This document shows, piece by piece, positions 1 to 6,767 of a stretch of DNA of 17,984 nt. Numbering within the stretch: the stretch's first letter is position 1; each line of letters opens with the position of its first letter. The translations under genes were made by a program, and so were the position numbers. Location of the stretch: positions 1 to 17,984 of the forward strand of contig JAEZIQ010000098.1 of assembly GCA_023436605.1 (NCBI GenBank). The letters are read 5' to 3'. The notes beneath the pieces were generated by a model, which worked only from the letters and a program-made list of their open reading frames with translations, was not told the DNA's origin and searched no databases. This stretch comes from Actinomycetes bacterium (GTDB taxonomy: Bacteria; Actinomycetota; Thermoleophilia; Solirubrobacterales; 70-9).

Positions 1-270
1 AGCTACGCCTACCCCTCCGGACACGCTGCCCACTCGGTCTTCTACGTCTGGCTCTCGATCACCATCGCGGTGCGCCTCAGGCCCGATATGGCCCGCAAGG
101 CAGCTCTCGTAACCGGCGGCATCGTGCTCGCCGTTCTGATCGGTTTGAGCCGCGTTTATCTCAACGTTCACTACCTCAGCGACGTCTTTGGCGGGTGGGC
201 TCTCGGGGCCCTCTGTTTCGCTTTCTTCGCGGTCGCAGCCCTGTTAGCCGCCCAGTTGCGCAAAAATTAA
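1..270 (+). CDS. PAP2-family membrane phosphatase, C-terminal part (start lies outside window)
   Basis: Open reading frame running in from the left edge; 89 codons are visible. Residues 5-8 of the fragment read PSGH, the second phosphatase motif of the PAP2 (type 2 phosphatidic acid phosphatase) superfamily. Further on, SRVYLNVHYLSD matches the third motif (SR, five residues, H, three residues, D), which carries the catalytic histidine and its aspartate partner. Hydrophobic stretches around and after these motifs fit the last transmembrane helices of an integral membrane enzyme acting on lipid phosphates or undecaprenyl pyrophosphate. The exact substrate cannot be told from this fragment. The next gene starts four bases downstream, so the two are probably co-transcribed. 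The family call is firm; the subfamily is open because the N-terminal half, including the first motif, is missing. Confidence 0.88.
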   Translation, partial: SYAYPSGHAAHSVFYVWLSITIAVRLRPDMARKAALVTGGIVLAVLIGLSRVYLNVHYLSDVFGGWALGALCFAFFAVAALLAAQLRKN

Positions 271-274
271 GCCG

Positions 275-523
275 ATGGTGATTGCCGTATCGACCAACAT
301 CTGGTATTTCGGCGCCGCCGGTCTCGTGAGTCTTGCCGCCTTTATCGGGCTGATCCTCGTTCCGGCGCTGAATTCGTATGGCCGCTGGCACGAGCGAGTA
401 GCGGCCGGATTCCTGTCGCTGATGATCTTCGGCGGGCTGGTCACCATCGGCGTCGTCGCCGGACTGGCCTGGGTGCTGGTTTCGCATGATGTGACCGGAA
501 TCAACCCGTTCACGGACGGTTGA
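275..523 (+). CDS. Small membrane protein, two predicted helices, function unknown
   Basis: An 82-residue protein that I do not recognise. Residues about 5-32 (rich in G, A, L, I, V) and 43-70 form two hydrophobic segments suited to membrane spanning. A short charged stretch between them contains YGRWHER. It starts four bases after the PAP2 gene stop with no clear Shine-Dalgarno, and its TGA overlaps the TTG start of the next gene. Both points favour translational coupling within one operon. High third-position GC and the tight packing support a real gene. It may be an accessory membrane protein of the neighbouring phosphatase, but nothing in the sequence shows that. Confidence 0.7.
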   Translation: MVIAVSTNIWYFGAAGLVSLAAFIGLILVPALNSYGRWHERVAAGFLSLMIFGGLVTIGVVAGLAWVLVSHDVTGINPFTDG

Positions 524-1692
524 GCCCGGCCGCGAAGACCAAGGCTTCAGCTCCCGCCCGCCTGGCCAGTCCGGTCCTGGCGGGCCGCGGTCTGCCAGGA
601 CTCGCCAGGGCTGCAGCCGATGTCCTCGGCGTTCCCGTCGCCTTCCTCGACCGTTCGGGAATCGTGTTGGCCGTGGCCGGAGCGACCCAGGCCCAGGAAA
701 CGAAACTGACCGCAAAGGGCAAGGGCGTTGCGACGATCGAGCTGGTTCTCGGTGACACCACGGTCGGCGAGGCCCGCTATCTCGGTGACGGGATCGACAG
801 CGACACACTCGAGGTGATGTCGGCCTTCGCCGCACTTGAGGTGGAAAGGGCCCGCTCCGACGAGTGGGGCAACGAGGGCGCTGTCTCCGAGTTCATCCAG
901 GCCCTGCTCGACGGCTCGATGACCGGCACCGACGACATCCTTGCCCGGGCCGGCGAGGTCGGCTGCGACCTTTCCCGCGGTGGCGGCGTCCTGATGGTCC
1001 GTGCGCACGCCGGTTCGGCCCAGGAGGGAGACTGGCGCTCCCGGGTGCTCGACATGACACTGCGAACGATCCGGGCGATCGCCTCGGGCGCAATCGCCGG
1101 CATGGGCGAATCCGAAGAAGGAGCCGTGGTCGGAATTCTGGTTCCGACCAACGAGGAGGACCGGCTGGTCAAGGTCGAAGAGGCACTCGACCGGGAACTC
1201 CCACGGTCGCTCTCGGGCCTGACCGTGACGATCGCCCGTTCCCGTCTGGCGACCGAGCCCGATCAGATCGAGCGCGCTGCGCGCGAAGCCCAGCTCGCGC
1301 TCAACGTGGGTGAGGCCGAAGGACGCTCACCGATCGCCTTCGAGGACACGGGCGCCTACCGCCTGCTGCTCGGAACCAGCAAGGAAGAGCTGATGAGCTT
1401 CTACTCCGAGACTGTCGAGCCCCTGGTCGCCTACGACGACCAGTACGAAACCGACCTTGTGGCCACAGTCGAGGCCTACCTCGACTCGGACGCCAACGTC
1501 CCGGCCACCGCGAAGCAGATGTTCACCCATCGCCACACGATCCGCTACCGGCTCGAACGGGTCCGCGACCTTTCCGGCCACGACGCGACCGCGACGGAAG
1601 GCCGCGAACGCCTCGGCCTCGGAATCAAGGCAATGCGGGTCCTCGGTATCGCTTCGCCCCGGGGCCGCTCCCGGGAACGGACTCAGTCTTAA
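520..1692 (+). CDS. PucR/CdaR-family transcriptional regulator
   Basis: 390 residues. The C-terminal 70-80 residues carry the PucR-type helix-turn-helix: an acidic LVATVEAYLDSDANV helix, then ATAKQMFTHRHTIRYRLERV, matching the family pattern N-A-TA-hR-T-RYRL-RI. Residues about 130-275 fit the degenerate GGDEF-like central domain of this family (VLMVRAHAG near the middle, an IARSRLA strand later). Residues about 25-115 resemble a GAF/CdaR-like sensing region (FLDRSGIVLAVAG). Family members usually act as activators of catabolic or stress genes, with ligand sensing in the N-terminal part; the ligand here is unknown. The start is TTG, whose last two bases form part of the upstream TGA (TTGA overlap). 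No other good start precedes the conserved region, so coupled translation is likely. The stop codon abuts a strong hairpin. Confidence 0.85.
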   Translation: MSPAAKTKASAPARLASPVLAGRGLPGLARAAADVLGVPVAFLDRSGIVLAVAGATQAQETKLTAKGKGVATIELVLGDTTVGEARYLGDGIDSDTLEVMSAFAALEVERARSDEWGNEGAVSEFIQALLDGSMTGTDDILARAGEVGCDLSRGGGVLMVRAHAGSAQEGDWRSRVLDMTLRTIRAIASGAIAGMGESEEGAVVGILVPTNEEDRLVKVEEALDRELPRSLSGLTVTIARSRLATEPDQIERAAREAQLALNVGEAEGRSPIAFEDTGAYRLLLGTSKEELMSFYSETVEPLVAYDDQYETDLVATVEAYLDSDANVPATAKQMFTHRHTIRYRLERVRDLSGHDATATEGRERLGLGIKAMRVLGIASPRGRSRERTQS

Positions 1693-1735
1693 AACCAACG
1701 GTTTCCCACATTATTTGTGGGAAACCGTTGGTTTT
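1691..1735. terminator. Perfect 20-bp hairpin, probable bidirectional terminator
   Basis: The arms 1691-1710 and 1716-1735 are exact reverse complements over 20 bp with a 5-base loop (TTATT). The arms begin with AAAA and end with TTTT, so either transcript would have a short U-run at the base of the stem. It lies between the convergent PucR gene (stop 1690-1692, overlapping the stem) and the first hydrolase gene (stop 1748-1750). It can therefore serve both strands. The AT-rich ends contrast with the GC-rich surroundings. Confidence 0.85.
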
Positions 1736-1747
1736 GATTCGGGTCGG

Positions 1748-4111
1748 CTACTTGACTTGGCCGTTCCTGGTGATCGCCAGGTTGGTTGACCTGGCGGGAT
1801 TCCAGCCGCGGACGGTCACCTTGGCCGTGGTCTTCTTGAGGCCGGCGACCTTGACGACCTTGGTCCGCTTCTTGCCGCGCTTGCGGATCACCTTGCGCTT
1901 CTTCGAGTCCTTGAAGGCCTTGCGGGCCTTCGCGGTGAGCTTGAAGCTGACCACGGTTGACTTGTCGGCGGTCAGCGCGACGCCGGTCTTCTTCGCGATG
2001 GTGACGCCCTTGAGGGGCTTCTTGGTGCCCTTGATCTCGACGTCGGCCGTACGGCAGAGGTTGACTCCACCACAGTCGAGGCTGAGCTTCAGGCTGGTGC
2101 CCTTGACCGTCGCCCTGGTGGCGGGCCGGGGCGATCCGTCAGGAGCAACCGAACCGATCGAGGCGAAGTCCTCGGCCAGCTCGTAACCGGCGGGGAGCAC
2201 CTTCTTGGCCGGGGCCTTGACCAGGCCACCGAGCGAACCGGGTTCCTCCATCACGGGCAGACGCACGTCGGCGTTGCTGATCGTCACGTCCCGCTGGTCG
2301 TTCGAGGGTCGGATGTAGGAGAAGTTGGCGCCAAGGCCGAGCTGGCCGTCCTTCGCCAGCAGCTGGATCCTCGCCCGCGTACCGGCGGCGAAGTGGTAGA
2401 CGTTGCCGTGGAGCTGGATCACCTGACGGCCACTTTCGTCCGGGCGGTAGACGCCCCGGGCGATGACCCGTTCGCGGGTACCGCTGATCTCCAGCAGTCG
2501 GGCCGCGATCTGTGACTCGCCGCCGTTCTCGACTTCGATATCGGCGATCACGGTCGGCGCGCCACCAAGGGTGAACCCGCCGGCCGGGGTGACCGGGAAG
2601 TCGTAGGTGACGGTGCCGGGTTCGTCGGTCTTCGCCTGCTGTTCGCAGGCGGGGATCAGCGTCATGAAGCCACCGGCGATTTCGCCGTCGCCACTGTCTT
2701 TGGTGATCACCCGTTTGGTCGGGTCGCTGACCCGGAGTTCACCGGGGGAGAAGTCGGCCCAGGTGGCGGCAGTGAAGGGGCCGCCCGAAGGCTGCTCGTA
2801 GGGGCAGACCTGCGACTTGACCATGACCCCGGCCGTCGGCTTTTCGCCTTCGCCGAGCAGGTAGTACCTGAACCACTCGTCGACGACCTGGTAGCCCATC
2901 TCCTTGTCGGCCGGGCGACCCTGCTCGTTTTCGCCGGTCAGCGGGGCGCGGGGGTGGCCGATGTCGGCGAAGAGCATTCCCACGGTGGCGTCGGGATGCT
3001 CATGCTTGGTCCGGTTGTAGAAGCGGATCGCTTCGTCGATCGGGAAAAGGTCATCGGTGAGGCCTTCGGCGATCAGCAGCGGTGCCGGCGGGGTGCTGTG
3101 ATCGATGTAGTACGAGGAGTGGTGAGTGGTCATCTCGTGGACCATCGTCTCGCCGCCCGGCGTGTTGTAAGGCTCGCCGTCACTCATCAGGGTGCGCCAG
3201 CCGGGCACGTCGAAGAGCGGATCGAAGTCGGTGCCGTTCTGGCCGGTGAACGTGTCGCCGGCCCCGAACAGGGCGTTGATGATCGCGGCCTTCATCACGC
3301 CGTAGGGGGCTTTGCCATCGGGTCCGAGATACGGCGAGTCGGTCACGTAATCGAGGGTGCGACCGTTCGGGACCAGGGAGTAGGCGAAGTCGGTCGGGGG
3401 GACGATCGGAGCGGAGACCGCGATTTCCATGTCCTTGCCGTCCGGGCTCTTCCAGGGGGCGAGGGTGTTGCCACCGGGCAGCATGATCCGGTTCTTGAGG
3501 GCGGCCAGGGACATGGACTTGGCGCCGCCGTAGGACGCGCCGACCGTTCCGATCTTCTTCGGCAGGATCAGGTCCTCATCGGCCAGCAAACTGACCAGGT
3601 ACTGGGCGTCGCGAACTTCGTAGCGACTGTCCATCAGGTGGATGTAGCCCTTGTTGCAGGCGTTCGCGGTGTCGTTGTTCAGGGTCGTGATCGCGTTCGC
3701 CTTGCCGCAGGAGAACTTGAAGCCGCGCTCGGTCATCGAGAAGGCAGCCATGCCCTCGTCGGTGAAACGCTTGAGGTCGCCGTTCGGATTTTCCTTGCCG
3801 CCGCCGAAACCATGGAAGTACATGGCCAGCGGGTAGGGGCCGGGGCCGAACACTTCTTCGTTCGGCAGCACGAAATTGATGTCGATCGGGGTGCCGTCGT
3901 AGCTCGGAACGGTGTTCTCGACAGCTTTATTCGAAGCGGGGGCAGCGTTCGGGTCGCCGCCGGGACCGCTGCAGATGGTGCGACCATCGGGCTGGGCCAG
4001 GGTAGTACACGGGATTTCCCCGCCAAAGATCGAAGTGGGTGGCGTTGCGCCCGCCTCCTGGACGGCGACGAACATGAACAGTGCAGCAAGCGCTACGGCG
4101 AACTTACGCAT
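1748..4111 (-). CDS. Secreted CocE/NonD-type (S15-like) serine hydrolase, paralogue 1
   Basis: 787 residues. The start is taken as the ATG at 4111, because it begins a classic Sec signal peptide (MRKFAVALAALFMFVAVQEAGA) and has AGGG about 8 bases upstream. The in-frame extension to 4234 is poorly signal-like. Mature enzyme: alpha/beta-hydrolase fold with HGFGG at 100-104 (oxyanion region), nucleophile elbow GASYGG with Ser193, GLTDDLFP with Asp353/354, and GHPRAP with His386. Residues about 505-620 resemble the jelly-roll C-terminal domain of X-Pro dipeptidyl peptidases and cocaine-esterase relatives. The last ~120 residues are a Lys/Arg-rich tail (KARKAFKDSKKRKVIRKRGK) of the same type as paralogues 2 and 3. 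Conserved cysteines near the mature N-terminus and in the middle suggest disulfides. Substrate unknown: peptide or ester hydrolysis outside the cytoplasm is inferred. I see no convincing promoter upstream. Confidence 0.85.
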   Translation of the reverse strand: MRKFAVALAALFMFVAVQEAGATPPTSIFGGEIPCTTLAQPDGRTICSGPGGDPNAAPASNKAVENTVPSYDGTPIDINFVLPNEEVFGPGPYPLAMYFHGFGGGKENPNGDLKRFTDEGMAAFSMTERGFKFSCGKANAITTLNNDTANACNKGYIHLMDSRYEVRDAQYLVSLLADEDLILPKKIGTVGASYGGAKSMSLAALKNRIMLPGGNTLAPWKSPDGKDMEIAVSAPIVPPTDFAYSLVPNGRTLDYVTDSPYLGPDGKAPYGVMKAAIINALFGAGDTFTGQNGTDFDPLFDVPGWRTLMSDGEPYNTPGGETMVHEMTTHHSSYYIDHSTPPAPLLIAEGLTDDLFPIDEAIRFYNRTKHEHPDATVGMLFADIGHPRAPLTGENEQGRPADKEMGYQVVDEWFRYYLLGEGEKPTAGVMVKSQVCPYEQPSGGPFTAATWADFSPGELRVSDPTKRVITKDSGDGEIAGGFMTLIPACEQQAKTDEPGTVTYDFPVTPAGGFTLGGAPTVIADIEVENGGESQIAARLLEISGTRERVIARGVYRPDESGRQVIQLHGNVYHFAAGTRARIQLLAKDGQLGLGANFSYIRPSNDQRDVTISNADVRLPVMEEPGSLGGLVKAPAKKVLPAGYELAEDFASIGSVAPDGSPRPATRATVKGTSLKLSLDCGGVNLCRTADVEIKGTKKPLKGVTIAKKTGVALTADKSTVVSFKLTAKARKAFKDSKKRKVIRKRGKKRTKVVKVAGLKKTTAKVTVRGWNPARSTNLAITRNGQVK

Positions 4112-4245
4112 ATGGACCCTCGGTCTCCCTATCTGAGCTTGGTGCCGCTCCCTGCGGCTTCCCTTTTGAAAACACGGACGCGGACCAATCGGCTCGCTCC
4201 CTGACCAGATCAGGTTACCACCGGAAATTGGCACGAAGCTCGAGC

Positions 4246-4275
4246 AAAGAAAGGGCCCGCCGAAGCGGGCCCTTT
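4246..4275 (-). terminator. Rho-independent terminator after hydrolase paralogue 2
   Basis: An 11-bp perfect GC-rich stem (4250-4260 with 4265-4275) closes a four-base loop. Read on the minus strand the loop is C(TTCG)G, the very stable UUCG tetraloop, followed by TTTCTTT. It sits about 25 bases past the stop of paralogue 2 and before the start of paralogue 1, so it should separate their transcripts. The plus-strand reading also ends in a T-run, but no plus gene runs into it. Confidence 0.85.
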
Positions 4276-4298
4276 TTCCGAGACGTGAGGTGCTGTGG

Positions 4299-6653
4299 CT
4301 ACTTGACTTTGCCGTTCCTCTTGACGGTGATGAAACCGGAGGACTTGCCGTCGATCAGGACCTGGGTCCGGAGCTGCTTGAGGCCCTGGACCTTGATCAC
4401 CTTGATCTGCTTCTTGCCGCGCTTGCGGACCACCTTGCGCTTCTTGCTGTCCTTGAACAGCTTGCGTGCCTTGGCGGTCAGGTTGAACTTGACCGATGCG
4501 GTCTTGCCGGCAGCGGCAGTGACGTTGCCCTTGCTGGCGAGCACGACGCCCTTACCCTTGCCCTTCTTCGGGGCACCCTTGAACACGACGCGCACTTTGG
4601 CGCAGCGGTCGTTCGAGGCGGCGCACTTCACCTTGGCGGTCAGGGTCTTGCCCTTGACCGTGGCGCCGACCACCTTGATCTTGCCGACCACGGCGTAGTT
4701 CTCGATGCGGTACTCCTCCAGCGTCTGCGAGCCGATCGCCTCGTTACCCGGGGCGAGCTCGGCGCCCGGACGGTCCGGCATGACCCGCTTGGCGGGGGCC
4801 TTGACCAGGCCGTTCAGCGAGCCGGGAGCCTCACGGACCGGGATCCTCAGCTCGAGGTTCTCGATCGTGGCGGGCTGCTGGCCGTTTGACGGGCGTCCGA
4901 AGTTGGCCAGCTGTTCGTTCGGGTTGGCATCGCCACCGTCGAAGGGCAGCAGCTCCAGACGGAGCTTGTGTCCTTCGGCGACATGCCAGCCGTTCGGGTT
5001 GAGCTGGAAGACCTGGAAGCCGCTGCTGGCGGGCCGCCAGAGTGCGCGGTTGACCAGGATCTTCGAGTTGCCGTCGGGCGCAACGTCAACCAGCCGGGCG
5101 GCCAGCTGAGAGTTGTTGCCGGCCTGCGTGATCTCGGCGATCACGGTCGGTGAGCCCATCACGGTGAAACCGCCAGCCGGGGCCGGGTCGGTCTCGTAGT
5201 TTGCGGTGCCCGGTTCCTTGGCTCCATTCGGGGCCGCGCAGGCAACGCCGGCCGGAGCGGGGTTGAAGTCGGCACCAACTGCCCGGTCGCCGCCGGTCGG
5301 TTCAACGGTCTGGGCCACGTCGCCACCCTTGACCACGATCTCGCCCGGCGACTGGTTCACCCAGTTGTCGGTCACGTACGGGCCACCATCCGGATCTGCG
5401 TTGGGGCAAACCTGGGTGTAGGTGGTCACGTTCGAATCGGGCTGGGTTCCCTCGCCAGCGAGGTAGAAATCGACCCACTGGTTCTCCAGCGCGGTCAGGG
5501 CGCTGCTGACATCGGAACCGTTCTGTCCGCGCATGTGTCCGAAGGAACCGAAGAACAGTCCGATCGGCGAGTTGGGGAACTCGGCCCGGGTCCGGTTGTA
5601 GTACCGGGTTGCCTCGTTGGCCGGGAACAGGTCATCGGTGAAGCCCGAACTGATCAGCAGCGGAGCCGGGGCCTGGCTGTGATCGATGTAGTACGAGGAG
5701 TGATGATCCTGGACCTCGGCGAGCATCTGCTCGGCAGCGGGGTTGCCGTCATACGGCTCGCCGCCATCCATGAATGTCTTCCAGCCAGCCAGGTCGGCTG
5801 ACGGCTCGGCGCCCGCCGGGGTGTAATAGCCAGGAGCGATGATCCCGCTCAGGTAGAGGCCGTTCACGTAGGACTGCTTCATCACGCCGAAGCGGCCGTA
5901 GTAGGACGCGTCTTCCAGGTAGTCGATGTTCGATCCGTTGGGAACCAGCGAGTACGAGAGGTCGGTCCAGGGGATGTTCGGGGTGGCGACCGCGATGCTC
6001 ATCGGAGTGCCCTCGGGGCTCGTCCACGCGGCGTAGGACCCGTTCGGGAGCATGACCCGGTCCTTCAGGGCGGCCAGGGCCATTGACATGCCACCACCGT
6101 AGGAGCCACCGGTCGCGGCGATCTTGGTCGGCTGGACGAGACCTTCGTCAACCAGAATGCCGGCGAATACCTGAGCGTCACGCACTTCGTAACGAGTGTC
6201 GTCGAGCCGGACGAAGCCCTTGGTCGCGCAGTCCGGGTCGGCGGCCTTGGCCGTTGCCGTGCCGCAGGACTCATGGAAGCCGCGGTTGGTCTGGGAGAGA
6301 ACGGCGTAACCGCGACTAAGCCAGCGGTTCATCCCGGGGAAGTTGACTTTGCCGCCACCGTAACCGTGGAACATGAAGACCAGCGGGTAGGGGCCGGTGC
6401 CGTGGGCTTCTTCGTCGGGGAAAGCTACGTTGACGTCGATCGGCACGCCGTCGAACGACTTGACGGTGCTACGCACGTTGGCGTTCTGGTTGTGCTGACC
6501 GGTGCCGCACCAGGTCTGGCCGTCGGCAGCGCCGCCGACCTGGGTGGTGCAGCTCACGTCACCGTCGAAGACCGAGGTGGGCGGGGCCGCCTGCGCGGCC
6601 GAGACGACGAAAAGGCTGCCCATTAGGGCGAAAAGCACTGCAAGCTTGCGCAT
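4299..6653 (-). CDS. Secreted CocE/NonD-type (S15-like) serine hydrolase, paralogue 2
   Basis: 784 residues from the ATG at 6653. This start gives a clean signal peptide (MRKLAVLFALMGSLFVVSAAQA, likely cut before APPTS) and has GGAG six bases upstream. The longer frame to 6761 is rejected. Catalytic features: HGYGGG at 96-101, GGSYGG with Ser184, GFTDDLFP with Asp340/341, GHMRG with His373. Residues about 490-615 form the beta-sandwich region, followed by the conserved linker GSLNGLVKAPAKRVMP. The basic tail (about 654-784) contains KARKLFKDSKKRKVVRKRGK. Cysteine pairs at the mature N-terminus (SCTTQ, WCGTG) recur in the paralogues and fit an exported, disulfide-bonded enzyme. It shares IPWTDLSYSL and RFGVMK with paralogue 4, its closest relative here. 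It has its own downstream terminator. Specificity (dipeptidyl peptidase or esterase) cannot be set from sequence. Confidence 0.86.
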   Translation of the reverse strand: MRKLAVLFALMGSLFVVSAAQAAPPTSVFDGDVSCTTQVGGAADGQTWCGTGQHNQNANVRSTVKSFDGVPIDVNVAFPDEEAHGTGPYPLVFMFHGYGGGKVNFPGMNRWLSRGYAVLSQTNRGFHESCGTATAKAADPDCATKGFVRLDDTRYEVRDAQVFAGILVDEGLVQPTKIAATGGSYGGGMSMALAALKDRVMLPNGSYAAWTSPEGTPMSIAVATPNIPWTDLSYSLVPNGSNIDYLEDASYYGRFGVMKQSYVNGLYLSGIIAPGYYTPAGAEPSADLAGWKTFMDGGEPYDGNPAAEQMLAEVQDHHSSYYIDHSQAPAPLLISSGFTDDLFPANEATRYYNRTRAEFPNSPIGLFFGSFGHMRGQNGSDVSSALTALENQWVDFYLAGEGTQPDSNVTTYTQVCPNADPDGGPYVTDNWVNQSPGEIVVKGGDVAQTVEPTGGDRAVGADFNPAPAGVACAAPNGAKEPGTANYETDPAPAGGFTVMGSPTVIAEITQAGNNSQLAARLVDVAPDGNSKILVNRALWRPASSGFQVFQLNPNGWHVAEGHKLRLELLPFDGGDANPNEQLANFGRPSNGQQPATIENLELRIPVREAPGSLNGLVKAPAKRVMPDRPGAELAPGNEAIGSQTLEEYRIENYAVVGKIKVVGATVKGKTLTAKVKCAASNDRCAKVRVVFKGAPKKGKGKGVVLASKGNVTAAAGKTASVKFNLTAKARKLFKDSKKRKVVRKRGKKQIKVIKVQGLKQLRTQVLIDGKSSGFITVKRNGKVK

Positions 6654-6713
6654 CGGTTCTCCGGTTCTCTCCTGTTTGTTCCCTGCCACGGGCCGTTCCC
6701 GGGACTGGGTCAC

Positions 6714-6740
6714 TCTATAGAACGCCCTGGTGCCAGACAA
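6714..6740 (-). promoter_or_regulatory. Candidate promoter of hydrolase paralogue 2
   Basis: On the minus strand TATAGA (6714-6719) is a 4/6 match to the -10 consensus and lies about 60 bases before the ATG. TTGTCT (6735-6740) is a 4/6 match to -35, but the spacer is only 15 bp (16 if CTTGTC is used). The placement fits a leadered, Shine-Dalgarno-containing mRNA. Weak by itself. Confidence 0.3.
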
Positions 6741-6760
6741 GTTGCGAAAAGCTGGCACCA
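6728..6760 (-). terminator. Hairpin between hydrolase paralogues 3 and 2, possible terminator
   Basis: The arms 6728-6736 and 6752-6760 pair perfectly over 9 bp, with a 15-base loop. It begins eight bases past the stop of paralogue 3 on the minus strand. There is no U-run after it, so it may be a weak or factor-assisted terminator, or an operator, since it overlaps the candidate -35 of paralogue 2. Confidence 0.4.
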
Positions 6761-6767
6761 CCAGCGT

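Noticed and set aside
2954..4204. A 416-codon plus-strand open frame opposite the first hydrolase gene
   Set aside because: It is antisense to a gene with a clear signal peptide and catalytic motifs. Its product is Val/Gly/Arg-rich without recognisable domains, as expected for a GC-rich shadow frame.
4112..4234. An N-terminal extension of hydrolase paralogue 1 upstream of 4111
   Set aside because: The extension lacks signal-peptide character, and the ATG at 4111 has a Shine-Dalgarno and begins a textbook signal peptide.
4112..4245. A promoter for hydrolase paralogue 1, for example TAACCT on the minus strand at 4212-4217
   Set aside because: No -35-like hexamer at a suitable distance, and the position is about 100 bases from the start. 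The 5-bp inverted repeat beside it is too short to count.
6654..6761. An N-terminal extension of hydrolase paralogue 2 upstream of 6653
   Set aside because: It would bury the signal peptide and run over the candidate promoter. The internal ATG has GGAG six bases upstream.
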